DNA of 64,000 nt from JAKLIH01 sp964618955 (GCA_964618955.1 CAZUBO010000003.1:1-64000); one strand, 5' to 3'; shown: positions 10,444 through 18,516, counted from the stretch's first letter. A program made the numbers and translations. The notes: a model not told the origin generated them from the letters alone.

Positions 10444-10473
10444 GAACTAGGCAGCCTTTTGGCTGCCTAGTTT
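10444..10473 (+). terminator. Intrinsic terminator after hisS
   Basis: AACTAGGCAGCC-TTTT-GGCTGCCTAGTT, a 12-bp perfect stem. Its T-rich end runs into the next promoter. Confidence 0.8.
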
Positions 10474-10499
10474 GACTTTTAAATATTCTATGTTATCAT
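10472..10499 (+). promoter_or_regulatory. Promoter of the structured RNA
   Basis: TTGACT at 10472-10477 and TATCAT at 10494-10499, spacer 16, starting inside the hisS terminator tail. Confidence 0.6.
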
Positions 10500-10505
10500 T
10501 GTATT

Positions 10506-10735
10506 AGTACGTTAAAAAAGTGCAAAGAACTTGATTATTCAAGTCAGGCACAATGCATGCATATAGATGCTATTTTAACGCTTAAAGGATTTCCTGGCAG
10601 TTTAGTACCGGTGAGGGAAAAATGCTAGGGAAGCACAATATCGCTTCAAGAAACGAAGTGAATATTTATCCACTTCTACAAACACAAAATTTAATCTTCC
10701 TTGGAGTAAGCAACCTCGCTTATAGGTTGCTTTTC
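10506..10735 (+). ncRNA. Candidate structured RNA of about 230 nt
   Basis: No ORF, but a promoter in front and a clear terminator (GCAACCT / AGGTTGC then TTTT) at 10710-10734. An outer helix pairs ACGTTAAAA (from 10509) with TTTTAACG (10573-10580) and encloses GTGC-ACTTGA/TCAAGT-GCAC. A second domain pairs CCTGGCA with TGCTAGG. I compared it by eye with RNase P, SRP, tmRNA, 6S and common riboswitch cores and found no match. It is followed by a convergent gene, so it is not a leader. Confidence 0.55.
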
Positions 10736-10747
10736 TCTTTATATTAA

Positions 10748-10847
10748 TAAAAACAGTGGCATATCGTCACGACATTCCACTGAGTTACTGAGTTTTTATG
10801 GTTTTTTGCTAAAAAGTTTAATAACCACCTCCTTTGTATTGAAAACT
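10748..10847 (-). ncRNA. Candidate small transcript downstream of recG
   Basis: After the recG stop the minus strand has a TATACT -10 box (complement of 10854-10859), a perfect Shine-Dalgarno (AAAGGAGGTGG) with no ATG, GTG or TTG at a usable distance, then a strong hairpin CAGTGG...CCACTG followed by TTTTTATT. It may be an untranslated RNA, a tiny ORF with an ATT start, or simply the recG 3' end. Confidence 0.35.
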
Positions 10848-10874
10848 AATACCAGTATAACACATAGTCATATA

Positions 10875-13031
10875 TTATTCCATATGTAGCTTTTCTACGA
10901 ATTCTTTGTATCTTTTCAAAAACAAAGGATATTTTTTTAATTCTGAATCGGTAGCAAATATCAATTTTGCTTCTTCTTGAATATCTTTTAGTAATTTTGA
11001 ATCTTTTAAGGCTGACATTGCTAAGTCCGGGAAGCCTGATTGATTCTTTCCAAACATCTCTCCTGGTCCTCTAAGTTTTAAATCAATTTCCGCTAATTTA
11101 AAACCATCATTACAATCTACCATAGCATTTAATCTCTCTCTGGTTGTTTTACTATTAGATTCAGTATACAAAAAACAATATGATTGGTAATTCCCCCTGC
11201 CAACTCTACCTCGGAATTGATGTAATTGCGCTAAACCAAATCATTCTGTTCCCATAATTAGCATTATCGTTGCATTAGGAATATCAACTCCAACTTCAAT
11301 AACTGAAGTTGATACTAGCAGATTAGTTTCATTCCTACTGAATTTATTCATTACCAATTCTTTTTCTTTTGGTTTCATTTTTCCATGAAGCATTTCAATA
11401 TTGAATTCTGGAAAGATCTTCTTCATGGTCTCAACTTCTTTTTTAACAGCCTTTACTTCTGAATTTAACATCTGCTCAAATGAAAAAAGATTTTTGCCTT
11501 TAACTTCTCCTTCTTCTATAACTTCTTCAATTCTTGGACAAATTACAAATACTTGTCTTCCGGATTTAATTTCTTTTCTAATAAATTCAAACATTGGTCC
11601 TTCTTTGGATTTTGTAATAATCTTTGTTATTATTTTCTTCCTATTCTTTGGCATTTCATCCAATATCGATAAATCCAAATCTCCATAGATTGATAAAGCT
11701 AAAGTTCTTGGGATTGGAGTTGCTGTCATTGAAAGGAAATGAGGAATTAATTCATTTTGCTTACTTAATAATTCCTTTCTTTGTTTAATTCCAAATCGAT
11801 GTTGTTCATCTATTATTACTAATCCTAATTTTGAAAAGTCAATATTCTTTTGAATCAAAGCATGGGTTCCAATAACTAATCATTCAGTACCTTCTGAAAT
11901 ACTTTTTAGTAAGTATTCTTTAGTGACTTTACCTTCAATAAATCCATCTTTAATTCTAACTCCTTCGCCAGTCATTAAGGCAACTTTAATCTCAAAACCT
12001 TCTAAGTATTTAATAAGGTTTTGGAAGTGTTGTTTGGCCAATACTTCAGTTGGGGCCATGAAGGCCACTTGATAGCCTTGAGTTACTGTTAAGAGGGATA
12101 CAATAATTCCAATCATAGTTTTACCTGATCCAACATCGCCTTCTAGCAGTCTATTCATTGGTGATCCTTTTTCCATATCTTGCATTATCTCTCAGATAGC
12201 TTTCTTCTGTGAAGCGGTTAGAATAAAAGGCAAAGTACTTAAGAATTTCTTTACTAATTCAACATCCGCTTTTATCTTTGGGGCTTTGTTTTTCGCCATC
12301 TTGTTTTTAATATGCATTAAATGAAGCTGAGTTAAAAGCATTTCTTCAAAGATAAATCTTTTTCTGGCTAATTCGGCTTCCTGAATTGTATTCGGAAAAT
12401 GTATTTTGTTTATTGCTTCTTTAAAACTCAAAAGTTTGTTTCTTTTTAAAGTATCATTTGACAATGAATCAACAAATTCATTTTGAAATGAATCTAATAG
12501 TCTTTTAATATATGTTCTTAGCATTTTGGAACTTACCCCACTAGTCTCTGGATATACTGGAATCAATCTTCCAGTATGTTTTAGTGTTGATATATCCACT
12601 TCTTCATTCTCATCGCCTTCTAGTATTTCAAAAGCTGGGCTTTGAAAAACAAAATGTTTGCCTTTAATTTTTGGTTTGCCTGATACCGTAATTACCGTGC
12701 CTTCTTTCAATTGTTTAGAAATGAATGGTTGATTAAATCAAACAATATCCGCTTTACCGCTCTCGTCAATAATCTTGCCTTCAGTTAAAAGCATATGTCT
12801 GTGATATGTTCGATAACTTTTTAGAGTTCCAACTTTACCAATGATTGTGGAATTTTCACCTTCAACTAATTCACTGATAGATTTAATATTTGTAAAATCT
12901 TGATATCTAAAAGGGAAATGTCATAAAAGATCTTTTATGGTATTTATATTCAATGATTTTAATTTGTCGTTGTAATATTTTCCAACTCCATAGAGATTAG
13001 AAATATTGTCTGTTAATTTTATATCATTCAT
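10875..13031 (-). CDS. recG: ATP-dependent DNA helicase RecG
   Basis: 718 aa, the usual length. RecG remodels stalled forks and branched DNA. Order: N-terminal wedge/OB domain (VWFNQPF), helicase motif I GDVGSGKT, motif II DEQHRFG, motif III SMTATPIPRTLAL, and C-terminal motifs with QLHQFRGRVGRGNYQSYC. Five or more internal TGAs interrupt a standard-code reading; the one in VWFNQPF and the one before FGLAQLHQ are well placed for Trp or a tolerated site. The start at 13031 gives MNDIKLTDNISNLYGVG; upstream in-frame codons lack RecG similarity. Confidence 0.95.
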
Positions 13032-13159
13032 TTTTCTTTTTTTATATATTTGTATTTTATCAGATTTTTCAATTTTTGTCATTTTTTTTTGACAAAAGAA
13101 AAAGACACCACGGCGGATGTCTATTTTCAAAAAAACGAATAATATATAAAGAACTAATT

Positions 13160-13212
13160 TTTAGTCGGGACCAAGGGGTCCCGCCAGGAGGTTTTGAGTA
13201 TCACCCATAACC
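13160..13212 (-). ncRNA. Candidate small transcript upstream of recG
   Basis: Minus-strand TTGACA (complement of 13241-13246), 16 nt, TATAAT (complement of 13219-13224) is a consensus promoter. About 50 nt later CGGGACC-CCTT-GGTCCCG forms a strong GC hairpin, without a full T run. The segment could encode a 17-codon peptide starting MVMGDTQNLL and ending in TAA, or serve as a recG leader/attenuator. Confidence 0.4.
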
Positions 13213-13358
13213 ATTGTAATTATACCACATATTGATATAATGTCAACGCAAGAATGTACTAATCAAAAATTTAAAGTAAGATAAAAAGCTTGTTATAGTT
13301 GACAATTATTTTTACAGGAGTATAATATTAATATTAATTATTTAATTAAAATATAATC

Positions 13359-13796
13359 ATGAGTTTATTAAATTTTATAAAAAAACCAAAAGAAAAGGTT
13401 GTTGATCATAAAAAATCAACAGAAACTATAATGGAACGACAACATAAACTGGGACAGCAAATAAAAGATGCCGTCGACAAGGCTCTTTTAAAAAATGTTG
13501 TATATAATAATGATATTTGTGGAAAGTCAAAAACATCCGAAAGACCTATTACATCTGTAATTGAGCGTGGTGGTTATTTTATAATTCTGGTTAAAAGCCC
13601 AGAAGATGAAAAGTTGATGGGCGGTGGAATTATTTTTGAAATAAATATTAATTTAAGCCATAAGGGTGAAGAGTTTCACATATTTCCAGCTCCAGCAGGA
13701 GATAATGGCTGTAGATCGCTTCAAGAGGCGGTTAATTTTCAAACGTTAGCTGTTAAAAAAGCAAGAACCTGTTCTAGATTTCATCAACAAGCTTAA
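13359..13796 (+). CDS. Hypothetical 145-aa protein
   Basis: No family recognised. The N-terminus is Lys-rich (IKKPKEKVVDHKK), followed by a helical stretch and a probable beta-rich domain (GGYFIILVKSPEDEKLMGGG, then FHIFPAPAGDNGCRS). No signal peptide or membrane segment, no Trp. A terminator follows closely, so it is a single-gene unit. No SD before the ATG. Confidence 0.7.
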   Translation: MSLLNFIKKPKEKVVDHKKSTETIMERQHKLGQQIKDAVDKALLKNVVYNNDICGKSKTSERPITSVIERGGYFIILVKSPEDEKLMGGGIIFEININLSHKGEEFHIFPAPAGDNGCRSLQEAVNFQTLAVKKARTCSRFHQQA

Positions 13797-13804
13797 ACCT
13801 ATCT

Positions 13805-13835
13805 AATCTGCTCGCCCAAAAGACGAGCAGATTTT
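13805..13835 (+). terminator. Intrinsic terminator
   Basis: AATCTGCTCG paired with CGAGCAGATT, then TTAGCTCTTTT, eight bases after the stop. Confidence 0.75.
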
Positions 13836-13863
13836 AGCTCTTTTGAGTTTTCCACACCGTCTC

Positions 13864-13892
13864 TTGACAAAACAGGATGAAAGTGGTATAAT
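13864..13892 (+). promoter_or_regulatory. Consensus promoter of the small gene at 14089
   Basis: TTGACA at 13864-13869, 17 nt, TATAAT at 13887-13892. Just downstream an imperfect hairpin with a T run (13916-13941) looks like an early attenuator. Confidence 0.8.
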
Positions 13893-13974
13893 TATAATAT
13901 ATTTAAAGATCAAGAAAGTCCTACTTTTTAGGTCTTTTTTCGTCTCTGAATATATTGGACTTTAAATCATATAT

Positions 13975-14063
13975 TTCTTCACTAACCACAAGGGGGCGTT
14001 TCACTTCGTATATATATCATATATTCGAAACATCCTAGAAATCCCCTTATGGTTAGTGAAGAA
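13975..14063 (+). promoter_or_regulatory. Long imperfect hairpin in the 5' leader
   Basis: TTCTTCACTAACCA...AGGGG (13975-13995) pairs with CCCCTTATGGTTAGTGAAGAA (14043-14063), about 20 bp with one mismatch, around an AT-rich inner hairpin. It ends 15 bases before the Shine-Dalgarno of the next gene, so it is probably a leader structure; RNA-level control is inferred. Confidence 0.6.
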
Positions 14064-14088
14064 AATAAATTTTTATTTGGAGGACAAC

Positions 14089-14358
14089 ATGGTTAAAAAA
14101 ACCAAAGAAACGTTGAGTGGAATTATTGCTTCGCTGGTAATAATCATTTTGATTATGATTGGTGGGGCATTAACAAATCCATCACCACGAGAAGAAGCCA
14201 AGATGGCCATTTTTACAATGGCTAGAAATGGTTTATCTGAGGAGACAATTGCCTCCTCTTATAAGTTCAGAGAATATCCATACAATCGGATATTTAAAGA
14301 ACTTCAATCTTCGGGTGAGTTGGATAAGCTCATCGAAAAAGGATGGTCGTCACGATGA
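14089..14358 (+). CDS. Small membrane-anchored protein, SD-led; first TGA taken as stop
   Basis: 89 aa. One N-terminal membrane segment (GIIASLVIIILIMIGGAL), then a soluble part with a likely HTH-like helical pair (NGLSEETIASSYKFREYPYN). GGAGG lies 5 bases before ATG and no SD occurs in the long neighbours. Trp is coded TGG (EKGWSSR) and the next in-frame TGA (14356-14358) sits just before the terminator. If TGA were Trp, the frame would run to a TAG inside the terminator stem (14374-14376). Family unknown. Confidence 0.7.
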   Translation: MVKKTKETLSGIIASLVIIILIMIGGALTNPSPREEAKMAIFTMARNGLSEETIASSYKFREYPYNRIFKELQSSGELDKLIEKGWSSR

Positions 14359-14364
14359 CCATCA

Positions 14365-14400
14365 AAAAACCCCTAGTTGCAAATGTGACTAGGGGTTTTT
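14365..14400 (+). terminator. Intrinsic terminator
   Basis: AAAAACCCCTAGT and ACTAGGGGTTTTT pair over a 10-nt loop, followed by T residues. Confidence 0.9.
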
Positions 14401-14417
14401 CATTTCCCCAATTTCTC

Positions 14418-14446
14418 TTGCATTTTTTTTCAATCCCTGATATAAT
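14418..14446 (+). promoter_or_regulatory. Promoter of the xer gene
   Basis: TTGCAT at 14418-14423, 17 nt, TATAAT at 14441-14446. Confidence 0.75.
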
Positions 14447-14482
14447 ATTTTGCGACATACTAAAAATATAATTTTTTAAACC

Positions 14483-15418
14483 ATGCTTTTAAAAAAATTA
14501 CTAACTGATTATTTAAATTTCTTAGAGATTGAAAAAAATCGCAGTATTAATACTCGCGATAATTATGAACGTTATTTAATTCATTTTTTAAAATGACTTT
14601 CTAGTTATCTTGGCAAGAGCTGAGAGACTTTAATTCCTAAAGATATTTCTTATGATGCTTTACGCGAATACCGTTTGTTTTTAAATCGTGAATTAATTGA
14701 TAATGGTGAGCAAAGAAAAAAAAATACCCAAGGCTACTATATCATTGCCATTCGTAATTTCTTTAAGTATTTGATTCGTCGTGACGTTGAGATTGTCTCG
14801 CCTGATAGAATTGATTTACCCAAGACTAGTGATAGGGAGATTACTATAGTATCCGAAAGTGAATTAATTAGACTTTTAGAAGCTCCTGACTTATCAAGTT
14901 TGAAAGGTATTCGTGATAAAGCTATTTTAGAATTACTTTTTTCTACCGGCCTTCGTGTGTCCGAACTTTGCTCACTAAACAAAGATAGTATCAACTTCCA
15001 AACCGGCGAATTCCCGATAAGAGGAAAAGGTAGAAAGATTAGAATTGTCTTTCTGTCTGATCGTGCTAAGAAATATGTTGAAGATTGATTAAAAGCTCGA
15101 AAGAATATTGTTGATGAACCTTTGTTTGTTGGCTTACCTAATGTTAAAAGCAAAACCTATACTCGCTTAACTTCTCGCTCTATTGAGCGTATGATAAGAT
15201 TCTATTCTATTAAAGCTGGTATTACTAAGAAAGTAGTTCCTCATACTCTAAGACATTGCTTTGCTACTGATTTGCTTCAGAATGGCGCTGATATTCGTTC
15301 CGTCCAATCAATGCTTGGGCATTCTTCAATTGCTACGACTCAGATCTATACCCATCTTACGGATCGTGCTTTAAAAGAAACTTATCGAAAATTCCATGGT
15401 AAAGGAATGCATAATTAA
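14483..15418 (+). CDS. xer: Tyrosine recombinase XerC/XerD-like
   Basis: 311 aa, typical Xer length. The N-terminal SAM-like domain (residues ~1-95) contains three TGAs, e.g. HFLK-W-LSSYLG. The catalytic domain has Arg in STGLRVSELC, HTLRHCFATDLLQNGADI (His and Arg), LGHSS and the nucleophile Tyr in TTQIYTHLTDR. The TGA at 15086-15088 sits in VED-W-LKAR, a common Trp position. As the only such enzyme here, with no integrase-like neighbours, chromosome dimer resolution is the likely role; XerC versus XerD cannot be decided. Confidence 0.92.
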
Positions 15419-15443
15419 AAAAATTACCTTTTAAAAGGTAATT
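15417..15443 (-). terminator. Terminator between xer and tRNA-Arg
   Basis: AATTACCTTTTAAAAGGTAATT is a perfect palindrome. On the minus strand it is followed by a T run, so it best fits termination of the tRNA-Arg transcript, and it also lies right after xer. Confidence 0.7.
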
Positions 15444-15449
15444 CAATTG

Positions 15450-15523
15450 TGCCTCCGGAAGGATTCGAACCTTCAACCTCATGGTCCGAAGCCATGCACT
15501 CTATCCAGTTGCGCTACGGAGGC
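15450..15523 (-). tRNA. tRNA-Arg (anticodon TCG)
   Basis: A 74-nt cloverleaf: acceptor GCCTCCG/CGGAGGC, anticodon stem CATGG/CCATG around CTTCGGA (anticodon TCG), T arm with GGTTCGAATCC. CCA is not encoded. Confidence 0.93.
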
Positions 15524-15576
15524 CAAAATTCATCTTAAAATTATATTAACATATTTTGTTTTTTAAGTAAAGGATT

Positions 15577-16101
15577 ATGAAAAAAATTAATTTAAATTTA
15601 TTTTATAAAATTTACAAAAATCGTTCAAAAACTTTAAGTGTTGTTTCTTGAACTTTAAGTAACAAAGCTTTTTTGTTTTTGTTTTTTGGTATTATCTCTT
15701 TTGTTTTTTTAATTATAAAACATGATTGAAATTTAGTTTTTAAATTATCTTTTAATATTGTTTTAATTTTGTTTTTAGTTAAAATTGTTATCGATGATGT
15801 TATCAAGAAATATACCTATCATCCACGACCTTATTTAACTCAAACTGATATTGAGCCTTTAGGCAAAAAAGAACAGGGTAGTACTTCACCATCCGGTCAT
15901 GTAACTGCTGTTACTGCTGCCGTCTTTACTCTTTGTTTTTATAGTCCTTGATTTGTTTTTCTTTTGCCTTTAATTCCTTTGATTATGTGATCCCGTGTAT
16001 ATAACGGTATGCATTGACCTTTGGATGTTTTTTTAGGATTAATTCTTGGAATTATCTTTTCAAACTTTAGTTATATGCTTGCTAGTTTGATTTTTAAGTA
16101 A
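15577..16101 (+). CDS. PAP2-family membrane phosphatase
   Basis: 174 aa with about five membrane segments. The three PAP2 motifs are present: KKYTYHPRP, SPSGHV, and SRVYNGMHWPLDV. The Trp in GMHWPLDV is a TGA codon, as are four others, so the protein is invisible to a standard-code reading. PAP2 enzymes dephosphorylate lipid phosphates such as undecaprenyl-PP or phosphatidic acid at the membrane. It is followed closely by prs. No SD. Confidence 0.88.
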
Positions 16102-16143
16102 AATTAATATATAATTTATTTAATAAAAACATAAACAAAAAAT

Positions 16144-17130
16144 ATGGACGACAAAAATATGGAATGTCCCTTTCTCATTTTTTCTGGTCGTAATTCTCAA
16201 CCACTAACCGACAAAATTTGCGAATATTTAAAAGGCAAATTGCCTTTTGATGTTTGTGGTCAAATCAATGCTGAGAATTTTTCTGATGGCGAGATTAGAG
16301 TTCAAATAAAGAACAATGTTCGTGGCAAAGAGGTTTTTGTGGTTCAATCCACCAATCCTCCAGCTGATAATCTTTTAGAATTACTTATCATTGTCGATGC
16401 TTTAAAAAGATCTTCCGCTGAAAAAATAACCGTCATTATTCCATATTTCGGTTATGCTCGCCAAGATCGTAAGACTCATGGTCGTGAACCAATCACTGCT
16501 AAATTAATGGCCAATGTCATTGAATCTGCCGGAGTTAACCGCGTAGTTTGTGTTGATTTACATGCCGGTCAAATTCAAGGATTCTTTAATGTTCCTATGG
16601 ATGATTTAAAAACCGTTAAATTGTTTGCTGAACAGATTAAAAAAGATTTTTCAGATTTTAATAATTTAGTTATTGCTTCCCCTGACGCCGGTGGTGCCAA
16701 ACGAGCTGAAAAATTAACTTCGTATATGCCCGGAAGTTCTTGGGTTATATGTTATAAAAATCGTCACCATGATGGCAAAGATAGCGTTAGCGACTTTAAA
16801 ATCTTAGGAGATGTTAAAGACAAAGATGTTGTTATTATTGACGATGTTACTTCAACTTTTAGTACCATTAAAGGTGCCGCTACCGAGATATTAAATCAAG
16901 GTGCCAAAAGTGTTTCGGCTGGTATTGCCCACTGAGCTTGCCCAGACGAAGTTACCGATAGTCTTAAAGGTCATACTGATATTACTAATATATATATTAC
17001 TAATACTTGTCCTAGAGCCACTTATCCAATATCATTGGGTGTTGCCAAAGAAATCGACGTATCCAAATTATTAAGTGAAACTATTCTACGTATTGTTAAT
17101 CATGATTCTGTATCAGGGTTATTAGAATAA
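16144..17130 (+). CDS. prs: Ribose-phosphate pyrophosphokinase
   Basis: 328 aa. Makes PRPP from ribose-5-phosphate and ATP for nucleotide synthesis. Visible: FSGRNSQPLTDKI, the flexible catalytic region YFGYARQDRKTHGREPITAK, and the PRPP-binding loop VVIIDDVTSTFSTIKGAA. The TGA at 16933-16935 follows the His of GIAH-W-ACPDEV; in most relatives this position is Gly (THG), so this is the one site in the window that does not itself argue for Trp. The last ~65 residues lie beyond this codon and complete the fold. Confidence 0.93.
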
Positions 17131-17143
17131 AAATTCAAAACAC

Positions 17144-17177
17144 AAAAACAACGTCCAAAATATGGTCGTTGTTTTTT
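17144..17177 (+). terminator. Intrinsic terminator after prs
   Basis: AAAACAACG and CGTTGTTTTTT pair over a 15-nt loop. Confidence 0.8.
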
Positions 17178-17185
17178 GCTATCCG

Positions 17186-17214
17186 TTGAAAAAACAAAAT
17201 TAATATGTTAATAT
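17186..17214 (+). promoter_or_regulatory. Promoter of the 300-nt RNA
   Basis: TTGAAA at 17186-17191, 17 nt, TAATAT at 17209-17214. Confidence 0.65.
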
Positions 17215-17220
17215 ATTAAT

Positions 17221-17527
17221 AGTTTTTGATCAATTACACGGGGAAAAAGATATTATATCCTGGCTTAATAAGTCTAGAAAGTGAAGAAGGAGGTAGTTCA
17301 TCTATTAAAACGCGTGGCAGACATGTCCGTGTAACTCCGAATGGGGAAACCTAATAAGCATTATTGCTTATTGCTCTGTCGGGTCTACTGTTTACCGAAT
17401 TGGTTCCTAGTGGATGCCATATTGAAGAGAGCTTTCGAAATTAGATAATATCTTGCGGTGAGCGAGAGTTCACCGCACCCCCACCTTTAAAATTAAGAAG
17501 ACCAACGTAAAAGGTCTTTTTATTTTT
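17221..17527 (+). ncRNA. Candidate ~300-nt structured RNA with a pseudoknot and a 23S-like segment
   Basis: A non-coding unit with its own promoter and a terminator (AAGACC/GGTCTTTTT, 17498-17522). TTACACGG (17234-17241) pairs with CCGTGTAA (17327-17334), and AGATATTAT (17248-17256) pairs with ATAATATCT (17445-17453); the second helix crosses the first, so they form a pseudoknot. A hairpin GCGGTGA/TCACCGC closes the 3' end. TCCGAATGGGGAAACC (17336-17351) equals a conserved segment near the 5' end of bacterial 23S rRNA, and short flanking pieces occur in similar order. The rest does not match 23S. I could not assign it to RNase P, tmRNA, SRP or 6S RNA. Confidence 0.6.
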
Positions 17528-17582
17528 CCCCTATTGAAAAATTACAATAAATGTAGTAGAATGATTTTATAAAATATTTGAA

Positions 17583-17656
17583 GCCCCCATAGCTCAGTTT
17601 GGTAGAGCAGTTGCCTCTTAAGCAAATGGTCGCAGGTTCAAATCCTGCTGGGGGCA
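17583..17656 (+). tRNA. tRNA-Lys (anticodon CTT)
   Basis: Acceptor GCCCCCA/TGGGGGC, D arm GCTC/GAGC, anticodon loop CTCTTAA (CTT), T arm GCAGG-TTCAAAT-CCTGC. The outermost anticodon-stem pair is a G-A mismatch. No encoded CCA. Confidence 0.93.
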
Positions 17657-17696
17657 CAAAAGAAAAAACGCATTGAATGTGTTAAATTAAAAGAAC

Positions 17697-17726
17697 TAGG
17701 GTTCCTAATATATATTAGGAACCCTT
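17697..17726. terminator. Palindromic hairpin between converging units
   Basis: AGGGTTCCTAATAT mirrored by ATATTAGGAACCCT, a 28-nt perfect palindrome placed between tRNA-Lys (+) and a minus-strand gene. Probably a bidirectional terminator, although T runs are short. Confidence 0.6.
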
Positions 17727-17737
17727 TCGAAAATATA

Positions 17738-18076
17738 TTAGATGTCGATGATTGTCAACATCTCAATTGTATCAGCGGGGAAGCTTAAATGACACAAAGC
17801 TTTAAATTTTTCAAAGATAGTTTTTTCAATAATATGTCGGACAGTCTCTATTTCAAAACTATCCATCGCGGTTGGACCTTTTTCTGAATGTAGAATTGTT
17901 ACAATGTTCGGTTCATAAAATTGAATTTGAAGTTTATGAATCTTTTTTTGACAATTTATCATAAACTTTTTAAACATTTTCTCCATTTTCTCATTGTCAC
18001 GTTTGTAAGATAAAGCACAAGGAGACAATGATACACATAATTTTAATAAATATTGCTTACCTGGCTCTCCGTCCAT
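17738..18076 (-). CDS. Hypothetical 112-aa protein, SD-led
   Basis: The start at 18076 is chosen because GGAGG lies 6 bases upstream; a longer frame to 18100 would place the SD inside the gene. The product begins MDGEPGKQYLLKLCVSLSPC and is an alpha/beta soluble protein with no recognised motif and no Trp. It ends in TAA next to the palindromic hairpin. Together with the next SD-led gene on the same strand it sits between tRNA-Lys and the sigma operon. Confidence 0.7.
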   Translation of the reverse strand: MDGEPGKQYLLKLCVSLSPCALSYKRDNEKMEKMFKKFMINCQKKIHKLQIQFYEPNIVTILHSEKGPTAMDSFEIETVRHIIEKTIFEKFKALCHLSFPADTIEMLTIIDI

Positions 18077-18147
18077 AAAAAACCTCCAATTGTTTTGCAT
18101 AAATTACTAATTTAATACTAGCATATATTTATAAAAATTCAATACAA

Positions 18148-18168
18148 AAGGGTTCCCTTAATGGAACC
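18148..18168 (-). terminator. Intrinsic terminator of the gene at 18188
   Basis: On the minus strand GGGGTTCC, short loop, GGGAACCC, then TTTTG. Confidence 0.75.
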
Positions 18169-18187
18169 CCAAAATATATTATTTTTT

Positions 18188-18436
18188 TCATTTTTTCTCC
18201 TCGATTGGTTCTAAAATTAATTTCTCTTTTCCACAATTGCAATTGTGAAAGATATATGAATCTAGAGAATTTATCAAATCTTGATACGGGCCACCATATC
18301 CTATTAATAATACCATCTTGCCAGTTACGATATCTGGCAATTGCCAGCACTTAATTTTGTCATTGAATTGTTTTCCGCGATTGATTGCCTTGGCCAGTTC
18401 TTTTGCAACCTTACCCTTTATCCTCCAAATTTTCAT
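18188..18436 (-). CDS. Hypothetical 82-aa protein, SD-led; first TGA taken as stop
   Basis: The ATG at 18436 has GGAGGG 8 bases upstream. Product starts MKIWRIKGKVAKELAKAI and has CWQLPDIVTG and a Cys pair (HNCNCGKEK). Both Trp are TGG. The frame ends at TGA (18188-18190); if TGA is Trp it gains only three residues before TAA at 18179. No family recognised. Confidence 0.7.
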   Translation of the reverse strand: MKIWRIKGKVAKELAKAINRGKQFNDKIKCWQLPDIVTGKMVLLIGYGGPYQDLINSLDSYIFHNCNCGKEKLILEPIEEKK

Positions 18437-18472
18437 TATAAAACCCTCCAAAAATGAATTTTAACGCCATAA

Positions 18473-18516
18473 AAGAACAGTGTTCTTATCCTACCACACA
18501 GTCCCTCAAAAGACAA
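18473..18516 (-). promoter_or_regulatory. Promoter with downstream palindrome
   Basis: Minus strand TTGTCT (complement of 18511-18516), 17 nt, TAGGAT (complement of 18488-18493). Immediately downstream AAGAACA-G-TGTTCTT (18473-18487) is a perfect 15-nt palindrome over the likely transcription start: a possible repressor site. Confidence 0.55.

Noticed and set aside
17221..17527. Real 23S rRNA gene or its 5' end
   Set aside because: Only a 16-nt block and short scattered pieces match; the unit ends with its own terminator after ~300 nt and tRNA-Lys follows.
17221..17527. RNase P RNA or tmRNA
   Set aside because: The conserved GAGGAAAGTCC/ACAGAAA cores of RNase P and the tRNA-like ends of tmRNA are absent.
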